Shown here piece after piece: positions 24,679 to 39,600 of a stretch of DNA of 64,000 nucleotides (positions are counted from its first letter, which is position 1; each line of letters begins with the position of its first letter). Under the pieces are notes generated by a model. It did no database searches. It was not told the origin of the DNA and worked only from the letters and a program-made list of their open reading frames with translations. Both the position numbers and the translations under genes were made by a program. The stretch spans positions 26,596,806 to 26,660,805 of the forward strand of contig CM067081.1 in the NCBI GenBank assembly GCA_034008185.1, read 5' to 3'. The stretch is from Gorsachius magnificus (taxonomy: Eukaryota > Chordata > Aves > Pelecaniformes > Ardeidae).

Positions 24679-27600
24679 TTCTTATATCATACAGTAGGAT
24701 GTGAATAGAAGTATATTGGATGTAATCATTAACTTTTTCCTAACACGTTTGCCTTGAGTAACTTAATGCATTGTCAAGTATGATGCTTACTTGATGCTGA
24801 CTGTTAGCTACCGGACTGAATGTAGGCAGGTCCGTGAGCTAATTTAAGTTATAAATTTTGTTGTCAATGCAAAAACTCTTTAGGCCCTGAACATGTTAAT
24901 TGTATGGAAGACTTGTTACTGCTCTTAAAGGATCCTGAGTAGCCATGAAATGGTGATCAATTCAGTTTTCAGGGCTTCTGAGGTACACCTATCTAAAATA
25001 TTGCTAATGCCTGAAGGCAGCGTGATCAACAGTGGAGCTTATTTTAAACATTATTAGAATATCAATGTGCTGTACTTAACAGGTAGAACTGATGGTAAGT
25101 TTTGCTGTAAAAAAACCCATCAGTCTTTTTTTTTATTTCCTCCAGCAGAATTTTAGGGAATTTGTAAAAAAAATATTTTTTTTTTTTTTTTGCATTTCAT
25201 AGTTCGCAAAAATCTTGGTAAAATGTTATATAAAATGAATTTATTACATAACTTGAAAAAAAATATAAAGCAATAGAGGTACTGAGTAGATTTAAGACTA
25301 TGATTGATGCAATACAATTGAAGCTTGAGAAAAATCAACAGCAGGCACTCAATTGGCTGCTAGCAAGCCTGATGTTATTTCAAGCGTTGAGTTCGAAGTT
25401 CAACTTTCTGTAACCACCTATGAGTTTTTCTAGCAGACTGTTATGGCTATAGATTTTTGCAAATCTATTTTCTTTGGATGAGTGCTTTCAAAAATGATGT
25501 TCCAGTCTGTTACAAAAAAAAAAAAAAACACCACCAACTTATTTTTCCAGGAAGTAGAAACACAGCACACACTGAGCGGGGAAGACCTGGCTAAAGAAGA
25601 TAGGCTGGAAATAGTTCTTCTGAGAGTTGTCGTTTTACCATTTTTCTGATGTTATTGGGCAGATCAGCCAGATGACAGCCCTTCCCAAATCACTCATGTA
25701 ACTGACATGTTACATCCTTAAGAGAAATTAAATGAAGTGCTATCTATCATTGCGGTGACACATGCCACATTATATCCTTCATCTTTCAAAACAGTTGTTT
25801 CCTTAATACTGTTTGGCACAGTTTGAGCTTTTATAATTTTTGATGTGAAATATTCTAAGAAGTGACTCATGAGTGAGGATACTAATTTTTTAAAAGTATG
25901 GAAATAAAGGATTTTTTATTTTTCTGTACTACTTTTTCTTTGGAAGGAAATGGCCTTAACAGCACAAAATATATTTTGAGTTTTTTTCATAGATAATTCT
26001 AAGCAAATGAATAAAAGCAAATACAACGAAAATAATAGTTTTCAAAAGGGCCAAACTCTGTGTTCAGAAAATCCCTGCAATCTGAAATCTTGTTGACAAT
26101 CAATAAGAATCAGCCATCTGTAAACAATTTTTAAAATAGTATTTAGGCATATAAATGTGGACACAGTCAAGTGCTAAATCCTGTTTTCAGTTTTGCCCAG
26201 CTCCAGAAGTAAATGTGATTAGACAGATAATTATTTTTTTAATTAAACTTACTGTTTACTCACTTATCTGCACTGTTAGACACCTGAAATGCATTTGAAA
26301 ACATGACTCTAGACATCTAAAGATCTTTTTGGAGAAAAACATGGCCCCGTTTTAGATTTCAGAAATATTGAGCTTATTCAGCATTTTTTTGTGGATTCCC
26401 ATTAACTAACACAAACTTAGGAATTCCCATTCCAACTTCCCATTCCAACACTAACTTAGGAAAGAAATGGCCATCCTCTGGGACATGTGAGCTGCATGCC
26501 ATATAACTTGTCATGTTTTTACTTCCCCCCCCGGTGCTGTCGTGAGGGAGTAAGCATGCTTTCTGCTGATCTCCAGAAGAATTGGACTCTGTCAGGTTCC
26601 TGTATGGTATAAGCATTCCCAGGGAGAATCAATTCATGGAAACAGGGCAAAACTGTCCAGTTTTTCCCCCTCGATTTACTTATTTGTCTAAAGGAACGTA
26701 AAAGCTATGCAGAGCGTAATTACTTTAATCTGTTACCTGTCAGTTTGCTTAGCCTATGGAATAATGTGAGGGTACATTTGCACCCTTATATACCGTGTGT
26801 TGTTTTACTGCCTGGCCACACTTTATGTAATTGCTAATAACTTTCTCATTTGTATTAGACTTTTTCTCAGCTGTTACAGCATGTAAATCTAAATAACTTT
26901 CTTACTTTTCATGCTGTCTTACTTTGATTTTCTCTCATAGTTTATGTTAATGGTAATAGTAGGAGATTTTTAAATAACATTTCAATATATTTGTCATTAA
27001 GCATAACAATTTAGATTTGCATGTGTACATGCTGTCTTTATATTTCAGTTGTGTTCAAACTGTTTAATTCAATTATCTCCTTTTAAAGACTGAATTGGAA
27101 AATATTGAAGTGACACAAGGAATGTCAGCGGAGACAGCAGTAACTTTCCTCAGCCGTCTGATGGCAATGGTTGATGTACTGGTATTTGCCAGTTCTCTAA
27201 ATTTTAGTGAGATTGAAGCTGAAAAAAACATGTCTTCTGGAGGTCTAATGCGACAGTGCCTAAGGCTTGGTAAGTTGGCAGACAGCATGTATTAAATAAT
27301 TACTTACAGATCAATGAGCTACAGATGGATCAAGTAGTGACACATGTAGGCAAGGACTTGTACTGACTGTGATGTGATAAAGTAAAAATCACGTTCATTA
27401 TTGATTTGATACAGTTTTAAGGTTGATTCTGTTTAGGCACAAGAATAAGTTAAAATGACATGTCTGAAATTGTTCTTTCTTATGTATTTCAAATTGTATG
27501 TGTTTGGGGGAAGTAAAAAAATGAAATATAAGTAAGTGGAGAATTTTTTTTTTCTTAAATCTGCTTTGCTACCTGCCTGTTGCAGGTTTCCTTACCCACA

Positions 27601-30600
27601 TCTCCATGGATTTGGAAGACTACTTAGAGCCTACATAAGACTAAAAGCATGGGATGCACATGCAAACTCTGTAGACCTAAATATATGTTGCAACAGTCTG
27701 GCACCTTTCTTCACTATTTGCTATATACCATTACAATTAATTTAGGAAATTTAAAAATTTGTTAATAATTCAAACTATTCTATGCAAGCTATATCACTTT
27801 ATCCTTGTGAAATTTTCTACTCTTTTGCTAATGTTATCTCCTACATGCTTTTTCATCTCTCAAAGGATGAATAATTTTTATATTCAGATTTTTGCCTTGT
27901 TATTATTCATGCCACTTATTAGGTCATTGATAATTATACTGCTCCTGGTGTAAAACTTGTGGTTTATTCTCAGTGATCAATTTTCATCAAATTCTAAGTT
28001 ACCATCTACTATTTTTTTTCTATTCAAGCTGTACATAAGTACTTCCAGATTTTAAGTGTTGACAACCGATCAATAACATGAGAGCTCAAGGACTAATAGT
28101 TTTCAAATTTTAATATAGTGATATAGCAATTACATAAAATATTTAGTTGTTCAACTAAAGAATGAAATTAATAAGTCATCATGATGCTTTCTTAGTACCA
28201 ATAGAGAGTCTAATATGAGAACTATGTTGCACTATTTCGACATGGTTATTGACATATCAAACTAGACATACAGACTGCTAATTGATGTTCTGAATATAAT
28301 AATGAGAAAATATTCTAATTTGTAGCATTTTCATAACTGCTTTTTAGTTTGTTGTGTGGCTGTGAGAAACTGCTTAGAATGTCGGCAAAGGCAGAGAGAG
28401 AGAGTGAACAAGACGTCGTTAATCAGCAGTAAAACTCAAGACGCTCTTCAGGGTGTAACTGCAGCAGCAGCAACCAAGGTAACTCAGTCTTCAGTTACCA
28501 ACAGCAATGACAAGCCTTTACCACTGCTTTATAGGGTCAGAAAATACTTGTAACTGCCTTCTCAAATATTTGGCAAAAGCTTAGTTTTTTGCTATTAACT
28601 AGCTTAAAGTAAAAGGTGGGGGAGGCGTTATTTGAAACAAGAAAACATTATCACAGTAGTGTGTCTGGAGCAATTTTAAAGAGCCTTTTTGCTCTTCCTT
28701 GGTCTACTTTAAAGAGCAAGTCACCTTACTCACTTTCATATATACCTGCGTAGCTTTTTTAATCAGTCAGGGCATTTGCAGATTTGATGAAATCCTGCAA
28801 TCGCATCTTTGTTGCTGGAACATCTGAGTCCTGGTAACTTCAACAGACCTTTGCGTGCTTGTTAGACATCAGTATTTTCTGTCTGATTTTAGGAATTAAA
28901 CTTTTAAACTATTCAATTACAGCTTAGTTTTTCCAGTTTCATTAATTCACTGTTCATCTTTTTTTTTAAACTTGTTTACAGCTTTAAGATGTTGGGAGTC
29001 CTGAAACTAAATTCTCAAAAAATTTAGCACAGCTATGACTAAAATACAACACTTCATATGATGTAAAGGCTTCTTTTTTTTTGCTACTATATTTTCATTG
29101 CTAAATTCAGTGGGTTTTCTTCTCTAAAGACTTTTTCAGATAGCATTTACAAACTCATCTCCTTTCACAATATTATTTCATTAAATCTCACAAAAACATT
29201 ACATTTCTCCATATTATCACATTCAGTGCAAAGCAAATTAATATAAAGAGACTTCTAGGTGTTTGCACATCATTTGTAATACATAAGCATTTTTTAAAGG
29301 AAGCATACTACTTTATGCTTTTGTAATAATAGCAGTTATTCTGTAAGTAGTCTGTAATAATTCTCAGTAAAATGAACATAAGATGATTTTTTTAAATATT
29401 TCTGCTCATCATTTTTAAATTTAACGCATGTATTGGAAATAATTTATTGTACCACTATGAAACAACTATAATCTGAAATAACCTTTTGCGTGCAAATTAT
29501 TATCTTAACTCTGGGAAGAGATACAGTTGTTCTGAGGTACTGGGAAGATGTAACAATTCATATCTAAAAAGTTAGCATTAAGGCAATAATTCAAAACATT
29601 GCTTTATTTCTAGAACCCTTCTCTGAGTATTATGTTGGAAGTATAGTGGAAGTAAAAAAGCATCTAAGATTGATGCAGTATCCGAAAAAGGTATCAAATT
29701 AAGGTTCTAACAGAAATGCTTTGATATTTGGGTGGGGAAAAAATCTCACTACTTTTTATTTTTAGACTCCCCTTGAAAATGTCCCTGGCAATCTTTCTCC
29801 TATAAAAGACCCTGATAGGCTTCTTCAGGATGTTGATATTAATCGTCTACGAGCAGTTGTTTTTCGTGATGTGGTGAGTAATATATGCTGCAATTCTTTC
29901 TTCTGCAAAATCATTACGTACATTTTGAAAGAGATTTTGATTGTACTGGAATTAAAATAACCTTCATGTGTTGCACTTCATACATTATCTGCAAACCATC
30001 TGCTTGTGGCTTTGTAAATACCAGCCACCTTCTGCACTTTAAAATCATACTGGTAAACTATTTAAGATTAGTAGCTAACTGGGTTTAACAGTGAGATCTT
30101 ACAGTAGCCAAACAATGACAGCCAGAATAAATCAGTTATGACCTATGTTGGTTAAAACTGTGTTACTAAAGGTGTCAGCTGTTTGTCCAACCAGGGTAGG
30201 GGGAAGAATTATTTGTATTACAGAACTGCAGCAAACTGATTTATAAAGATAATTTTTACTTCTGCTAAACATATATATACATATACTATATATAAATATA
30301 TATAAAAACGTTGTTCATATTTTTCTGCAACTGGTTTTAGCATAAAACTGTGCCACAATATGTTTGGTTTTGAAACTAGTACAACAGAAATTATTATTAT
30401 ATATACGCAAATAGATGTTATGTTTAAACTTCTCCAACCAAGTGGATTGAAGTGAAGACTGAAGTTAGAAGTAGCTTTAAAAAGAAGAAAGTAGAATTTG
30501 ACACACACAAAAAATTATCTGTTAGGATGACCTGATCATCTGGAAAGGGCAAGATTGAATTCAGGTGGAGATCTTCCATCACCTACTCTTTTCTTAACTA

Positions 30601-33600
30601 GAGGAGAAGGGAATAGGGGGAATACTGTTTCTGGCATTTCTAGGAAAGAACTTAATAGGAGGATTTCTAGTTATTTTAAGAATTGCAAAGACGTGCAGCC
30701 TAATGAAATAACACCCAGAAAACATGGAAAGCAAGCACTGGCTTTGTGATAGAAAATGCATACCTGTGGAATTGAGACAAGGTGAAACACTACAGAGGTA
30801 GATAGAGGCTGAAGTCTTAATTCTGTGCGTTTACACTGTAATACTAATAAAAGACATTTCAGTTGAACTACAGCAACCTAAGCTCTATCAGGATGATATC
30901 TAAGCCATAGATGGTAGTTCCTGTGTAACAGCAGACTACATGGGGTGGAAGGAAAAGAAGACGCCAAAGTTGTTTGTCCTGGAATTTATTTAAATCAGAG
31001 CCCTGGAAAAGTAGGATTGCTGCTGACAATCCCGTTGAAGGAGAAGTCAGAATGTATGAGCTGGGATTTATTGCTGGAAGAGCAATGGTCATATCCCTCC
31101 TGCTTTTACATGCTACCAGAAACTGTTATGCCTGCTTATATATCCAGCGTTAGCTAGAAAAGCATCGATGAGTGCTTCATTTTCCCTCTCAGCAGTAGTA
31201 CCCCTTTTACCTTCTTGTGGCAGCAGCTGTTGGAGTCTCATCCCTGGGCAGCAAAAGTCAGTGGCCCTTGCTGTTGAGGAGCCTTGGAAGCTCTCTCAGA
31301 GCAGAATCAGGCCTCTAGACTGAAAAGTCCATTGACTTCACAGTCCCAGAGGTTTGTGTAGTTGCCAAATTACCTGTAAGATTTGGTACTTAATACATGC
31401 TATGTGCATAGAACTACACTGAAAATCCCTTGAATCTTCTACATAATCCATTTACTACTCTGTTAACAGATGTAACGTTTCAGAAAGGTATTATTTATAA
31501 AGCCTTGTGATGATCTTGTGTAAAAATTCTGTGGCGATGTCTGATATTATAATTTGTTCCTTTTTCTCAACACAGGATGACAGCAAACAGGCTCAGTTCT
31601 TAGCTTTGGCGGTAGTCTACTTTATTTCTGTTCTGATGGTCTCCAAATATCGCGATATATTAGAACCACAACGAGAAACTGCAAGATCTGGGAGCCAGGC
31701 AGGTAGAAATATCAGACAAGAAATAAATTCACCAACAAGTACAGGTACATTTGTTTTCTTCAAATGCTATTTTTCATTTTGATATGCAGATTTTTTTTTA
31801 GAACTGTATTTATTTTACTACAAAGTATTTTTAGTGAATAGCTTAAGATCCTAATAGGAAATTACTTGCCAGTTTCTTCCTCTATAATCATTCAGTTCTT
31901 TAACATAACGTCCACAGATTTCAGTTATTCTGTATATTTGCTTATAGGGTATAACTAATTTTCATATTGGTTTTTTATGCCTTTTTTCTTTAATTTGAAA
32001 ATAATTAAAAAGAAACAGGGTGCTTGGTGGAGTTAAAGCTGTAAAGTACAAGATAGTTGATCAGCACAACTTCCTGAATCTGTTATTTGTTAGTAAGAAT
32101 AGATATCTTTATACTATGAAATGTATAAATAGCAAACACAGCTGTTTGCCCATGTGAACTCCTTTTGTTTGAATGAGGAGGTTTTTGCAAGGGTAGTGGT
32201 AGTGGTGGAGTACTTTCTTGGGGTCCTGCTGTGTTGGTGCCTGCATTTAAAAGCCTATGGAAACAATATAATAAAAAGGAAGCATTTCTATTGCCTTCTT
32301 TGACTGAACTGTTTGTGATTTTTATTAGTAGTAGTGGTTTTTACTAGCATGTGTTCTTCAGCCTGAGAGGGAGGGAGTCTGTTAGCTGTCAGAACCCATA
32401 AGAAATTAGGGATCCAAATTTTACCCTGCTTTGTTTCAAATATTTTACACTGTCAGTTCAGTAGGTTTTTCCAAGTCTGGTTGGATTGATTATAACTCTA
32501 CCTTCTGTGTTAAAAGAGCTGAAAACAGTAACTGAATTTGTCCATGAAGCTCTTTATGTATGTTTTTCTTCTTGTACTGATTTTTAATTGCTTGCTTCAT
32601 TTATGGATTTGCTAATTCTTCATAGAATTTATCTTCCAATTTACGTCATATTTCTCATTATTTTCTGATTCCTCATGATGTTTTAATTTACTACTTATGC
32701 ATAATTTTTAAAGTCCCTGTGCTTGTAAGCTTTCAATTTTAAATATGCTACATGAACGTAGTCAATTATGAGAAATCATAATTTTTTTGTGCCTTCCTGG
32801 TTTTATGTTATGGTTCTGCCCTAAGAAACTGCTAGTTTCACTGAACTATTTCACCCATGATTGTCTTGCCTGTGTGCGTGTGTATATATATCTCTCTATA
32901 TATATCTATCTGTGTCTCTTTTTCCCCATGAATGTTGCTCTTGAAGTGCCCAAATAATAGGTATGCTGTTTCCTATCTCTTGATACAGAACTTGTTTTCT
33001 TCCTTTAGAAATGCATTTTTTGTTTATAATACCATATTTGCATGTTTCAATGAGATAGGATATCTGTCATGGATCCACAGTGGACCAGGCCACACATGAA
33101 TACTAGCTGGCTCACATTTGATTCCATGATTTTCTCCACAGTTGTGGTCATACCATCTATCCCTCACCCAAGTTTGAACCATGGATTCCTTGCCAAGTTA
33201 ATTCCTGAGCAGAGCTTTGCCCACTCATTTTACAAAGGTAATATTAACATCATCTCCTAACCTGTTTGGGTGTTCTTATTTAATGTAATGTAATTCAAGA
33301 AATAACTGTGATGTAATTGTTGATAAATAAGTATACGCCTCAGGTTACATGGAGATCAGACCTGATGATACCTTTAGAACTTTAACTTCCTGCCTACATT
33401 TCTCTAGGAAATCTCTGTCCCACTTTTACTACCATTTATTAACTTTACTTATTATGAAATAAAATATTTTTTTTAAAAAAAAAGCTGTCAGGAGGAGGGA
33501 ATGGATGTAGAAAAATTTTACATGCCTTTTGTTTGTGATTATTCTGCTACAGTATTAGGTCCATAAAAATTAAATCAGGCCTATTTTAAAAATATTGCAT

Positions 33601-36600
33601 ACCACATAAAGTATGTAGTACTTTTGTAGTATTCCCTTTCCCCATACCTTTTCCTGTTCTTTTGCCTTCCTTTCTTGCTTTTTTCTTGCCTTCTTGATGG
33701 TATGTAAACCTCTGAAACTGTATGTATTGTGAATTATTTTATGCCTGTTAGTTAATGTGCTGTGCTGTGCTTTTCTTGAAGGGAACTGCTTTTGTGACCA
33801 GAGCAACTATTACATGTTTTGGGCCTGATTTGTTTTGTTTTGTTTGTTTGTTTTAATAGATACGATATAATGTAGGGAATATGTTTTTCAGATGTCATTA
33901 CTTGAAAAAGAGAGGGTTACCTGAGTGTAACTTTAGCCAAGTTTGCATGTACATTTCCCCATTTATTTGCATGCACTGTGCTGAGAATACAGAAATGTAA
34001 AATAGGTGAAGAAAATTAATCTGATGAAAATGTTCTTGGTATAATTTAAAAAAATCTCAATGGGTAGAAAGATTGATTTATAAAAAGCCTAAGAGATTTA
34101 AAATTGCATCTTGTTTATAAAAAACAGAAGTAGTTAACTTCCTACTTTAGTAATAATGCAACTTATGTTTATCATAGGCTGTTCTGGGAGCATAAGGTTA
34201 AAATACTCATTGCATCAACTTAAACTATCATGAGGTTAATCTGGCATTTCTTCAACTTTGGTGTGTGCATGTATGTATATTATAAATTGCTATAAATTCT
34301 AACAAATAGTAAGCAAGGGTTGGTGATTTTGATTAATAAGGCTATTGTCTGCCATCCAAAGGAAAAAAAAATACCTTGGATCATTCAATTTGCTGATGTA
34401 GTATTCTTTGTTGTGACATAGTTACCTTTTATAAAAAAAAAAATATTTGCTCTTAGTTCAAAAGTACTGCACTTTATATGGTACTACAGAAAAAAAAAAA
34501 AAACTAAAACTTCATTAAATATTGTTTTCTCATCCTTTTTTTTCATTTAGAGTGTGTTTCTGTGTATCAAGCATAGGGTATTGTATATTTAACCACATTT
34601 GCTTGAAAATTGGGATTGGCTAGACTGCCTCAAAACATGGTTGTTTAAAGACATTTTAATTTTTACTAAATTTAATAAAACAAAAATAACTTATGCAACA
34701 TAAATGAGATCATACTGCTATTTGTACAAAACTTGACATTTGATATAATGGGTGGCAAAAGGAGGGGAAAAACAAATAGTTTTTCTTCTTATCCACATGT
34801 AGTACATGAATAGAATATACATAACAAAAGTAGAAAAAAGGCTTAAGAAGAAATGGAGGCAGCCATACAAACTCACCAAAATATTTCAGATAAAGCATTT
34901 TTTAAGAATTGTTTCTTCTATCCTATTGCCTGTAGTACTTGTTTTACCTTGAGTTCAAGTAAAATACAGTTTTGTTTTTAAAACAGTTCCATAGAGCTAT
35001 AGTAATTGTGTGAGCAAGATACAAAAGATAAGTGTTCTGGCTTTAGAAACAAATCATTAAATAAAGGAAATGTTATTTGTAGCTAGTTATTTTATTTCTT
35101 GATATCATCACATCTTTCAAGGTTTTAACTCTGTGAGGTCTCAGCCTCTTACACCTAACAGCTTCACCCACTAGAGAAGAAAAATGTTTCTGCTTTTTGT
35201 GCTCTGAACCCAGTTCCTCAGTTTTGAACAACATTAGCAGGAAGTGAAATGAAAAAAAAAAAAAAATAAATGCCAACACTGTTAGAAAAGGCTACAAGTC
35301 AAAACCTATTTTGTCATTTCAAGAATCTTTTGTTCCAGTGGCTAAGCCAGTTGGTTTCCTTTTAGTGTTCTGACACGCTTTCAGATGTTGGCAGCAAGCA
35401 TGTAATATTTGAATATTATTTAATTTAAAGCTATTTTAACATATTATAGAGTGGTTGTAGCACTTACAAGTATTTTTAAAGCAAAATCGTGTTTATTAAA
35501 AATGGATGAAAATTCAGTTGTAATGTGGAAGTAAAGCCTCTGTATTTTGTTCATTCCACATGACACTAAATGAATGTAAAGGATTCATTCTTTGTCAGTC
35601 CAATTCAATATAGCAAATTGTATCATTATTGTTAGAACCATACAAGACTTCTTTGGGACAGATCTCTATGAATTAAGGGAGAGAGATTGGCTTCTTGAAA
35701 GGAATCTGGGTATAGTAGATGGAATCTAATTGTCTGACCAGGAAACTTGTGGGGGAAGGGTAAAATTAGGAGTAGGTATATTACCAGTATTTAAGATACT
35801 GTTTTTGTTCTTAGTGATGATTCTTTTTTTTTTCTTTACATGGGGCAATACTTTTAGTTAAAATATATTTAAGGCTGTATGAGACCCTGCTTGTCTCAGG
35901 CACATCACAGTGTGTGATTGGAGTATGCTTCTTATGAGTAATTACAACTGGTGTCAAGTGCAGGTTACAGGAATTTTAAAAGTCCTTGTACTTGATATGA
36001 AACTTTTAGGTTCTCATCATATGCAATGTTGACCTTTGCCTAGTTTATTGACCATATTATATATGAATAAAATGTAGTTTTGAAATAAAAGACTTTAAAA
36101 TATGCTTTCCAGGGAAATATATTCTACCTTTACTTACAAATGTTTGTAGTTGGTAAAATAAGGATTTAATGATTCTTTTACTGTTAATCAAATATTGTTC
36201 ACAAGCTATATGTTATGGTGCTTAAAGGAGAAAGAATAGTACCACTTAACAATTAAAGTATTTATTTCTTTATAATGTTCTATAAATCTGTGGTGGTTTT
36301 TTTTTTCTTTCTAAGCTGATCCATGGGGAGGAGAAAAGTGTGTCTCTATCTGTAGATTTACTGTTTGTAACAAGTGCTTGGGCTTCTCCTACTAGTTTCT
36401 GATCACTTTAAAGGGTCTGCAGTACCTCTAAAATAGTCTGCTCTTAGACAAAGCAGAACTTGCAAAATGAAAAGAAAGCTCCCTCTCTTTTCAGTTTAGG
36501 TCATATATAGTATTACTCTTTGGAGTAATTAATTATCACAGTCTCAAGGAAAATAGATCAGATCTATTCTCTTGCATCTGAAGGATGTCTGAGAATCACA

Positions 36601-39600
36601 GTTCTACAAAAGTAAATGTTGCCAGGCTTGCTTCTTTCTGTTCATGATACCAAAGAATGAGTTAGACTTCTGGGATGTCAAATGGCTCAGTTTCTTTGTA
36701 TTTGTGAAGATTTCAAAATGGAGACTTAAAACCAAGAATTATTTAAACAGAGGAGCCTGTCAAGTGTTCTAAAAAGTTGCCTGGCCTACAGACCTCTTGG
36801 TTCATCAGATTTCTTCAACTGACTGTGATGAAGAGAAGTTCTTCATCATAATTAAAATATGGAGGTGTAGTAAAGATGGGAATAGCATTAAAAATGTTTT
36901 TGCCAGGAGAGGAGACTTGTTTTCACCTGACTAGTCAAAGGTGATAGCAACATTCTTTATCATTCTCACTATCTCTGTGTCTGTGGGTATTGCAGTATGA
37001 CGAAAAGCTCTGTACTAGATTTTCAGTTTTTATCTTGAAATCATCAGTCATATGTGCATTGTACTTTCTGAAAATACCACTAGTGAATCAGTGTCTGACC
37101 TAGCCATCCTAGACTCCCTTTATAATAGGTGGAGAGAAGTTAGGGTACATTTAGGGTGCAGTTCATCTGGCCTGCTTTAGAGATCTACTTAAAGAGAGGG
37201 AAATTGAGCACTATAAATCCCTATCTTTTCCCATTTACTGTAGATGTCATTGTAGACCTCTGCCTTGGTCAGATTAATTGTGACTCCTTTGACTAGGCTT
37301 AACTGAACTCCAGACACAAAACTTGCTTTATGACAAAAGCTGGCATGAAATTCTTTGATCTCAGGCACTTAATCCAGTCTAATGACATTATGTGCCTTCG
37401 TATATAATTTGTTACATATTAGAGATACATATTCCTCTTTATGAGTACTGCATGTATATGGTTTGAACGTAGGAACTTTATATCCATCTAAACAATTACA
37501 TAATGCCTTCAACCTAATGATTGGCAGGCATGTGACCTTTGTATCTGGCATCTAATAAATCTGAGCAATGCATATCATTGTCCCTCCAATGGGGCCTTAT
37601 TTCTTCTCTACCTATCTAACAATGTGCAATGCCACTAATCTGCACCTTCCTCCACTGTAAAGTATTTTTGAATACTGATTTGTTTCGTTGTATGGTTGAG
37701 GGGACTTCCAGTTCTGTTCTTTAGTTTTATAAGTATTCAAGTCTCCTTTTTTGCCTGCTGAGTGCTTAAGATCCTCGAAGGAGACTATTCCTTGCAGTCT
37801 GAAGTACTAGCAAACCCCTTTATAAAAATCTTTGCCTTTCATCTTTAGCAACATCTTCCACATAGATCTTGTGTGAGAAATCCTAGCTGTGTTGTATTTA
37901 GTAGGGAAGCAGTGCTAGAGCTTAATCTCTACTCATGGTGATAGGAGAAGGTTTCAAGTCCTTTGAAAAGCTTCCTTTCAAATTCAGTACGATGAAGATA
38001 GTCCCAGTAAGCAGAGCTACTTCTTGGGGCAGAAGTATCTTGTCGTTGGAATAAGACACAGGAGAAATAGAGGAGCATGGTCTCTTCTGTTAATAGTAGC
38101 TAATCAGCCTTATTATGTAAAACCAAGTAACCTGTTTAAATTACAGCTACAAATTCAAAGTAGTTTTAGCTATGGTGGTCAGGATCACTTCAGATGAGTT
38201 TTCTCAGTTCTGGTCGTTACTGTAGCTATCCTTGCTTACCTTGAAGGTTTATTGGACTGCTGTTTCTTTCAACAGTGCTTCCACGTCTCTGGAAATGGAG
38301 AAGTGTGAATAAATTTTTTTTTACACTTCAGCTGGCAGCCTGTTAATTACTGAGAACAGTTAATGTTAACCAAATAATGGAAAGATATTTGCAGCTGAAA
38401 ATTGATTTTTCCACTTAGCATTATTTCAGAAATTAAAACATTTGCAACAGTGCAATTCACCTTATATTGTGGGAAAAGTATGTAGCTTATCACAACTTTT
38501 TATCAAAAATTGCTTGGCTTTTCAACTGCCTTGGTATCACTGTCTGTATTTTTTCCAAAGCACTGTAAATGAACAGATTTCTTAAAGGTATGTGCTGTGG
38601 ATGGACTGAAACCTATTGTGTTTTTTTTCTTGTCAGAAGGAATTGTATTAAAAAGTTGCAGAAATAGCTTTTTTTCTTTGAAGACAGGTAAAGCAACAAG
38701 TTTTTCTGATCTCATAGATGTGCAGTACTCTGGGTATTGTACATTGCTACCCTGTTGTTTGTATTCTTAATGTAGTAACATAGAGATTTCCAGCCTAATT
38801 TTAAACTAAATATTTTGTGTAAGAGTAGCGGTCTAGCTGTGCAAAGTGGAATAAAGGACTAATTTCTGTTGCCTGTCAAAATACCCTTTCCCTCTACAAA
38901 ATCCTGACAAAATTCATGGCTTCATCTTCCTCAAAATCTAGTCGTATATATATTTTCAAGAAACCGAGTGAAATGTTCTAAGGAATATGGATGATAATCA
39001 CGAGAATCATGAAAGTCAAATTCTACTGAATTTCTGCTGCTACTCAAAATTATCATATTGTTTTCATGATTAAATATATGCTGCCTAATCCAACTGCCTC
39101 TGAGAGTACATACATTTGAAGATCACTGAATAGTAATAAATACAACTTGATCTAATATTTATTGCCCTTCACCAACTACTTAAGGCATCAGAAGAGAGGT
39201 TTGCACATATGTTTAATTATTAATTTATCAATCATTATGTATGCATGAAGCAGTTGTAATTGTTTTTATTTTGTAAAGTAACAATAATTACTTTCATTTG
39301 CTTGTACAAATTACAGATGTTCTAGAAGTTCTTTGATTTTTCGAGGTAGTGCTTCATATAAAACATTTTTAGTATAAGTTTCATTGTATCTATGGAACGT
39401 ACTCTGTGCTTCACTGTTAAGTTTCGTGGCTGGATGGTGTAGCCTAAGAGACAGATTTGCTTAATTGTTATTTTTGCAAGAAATATCTAATCACAAAAAC
39501 ATCATCTTTCTCAGAGCAGTTCAGAAATACAGATATTATCATAGATAACTGCCAACTAATTATTTTGTTCATTATGTGTTTCTTGAGCATACACAAGACA

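Noticed and set aside
27586..27638. Strong acceptor (ctacctgcctgttgcag) with 16 in-frame codons after exon 13
   Set aside because: It meets a stop at 27636 with no good donor or nearby poly(A) signal, so there is no supported exon. A poison exon cannot be excluded.
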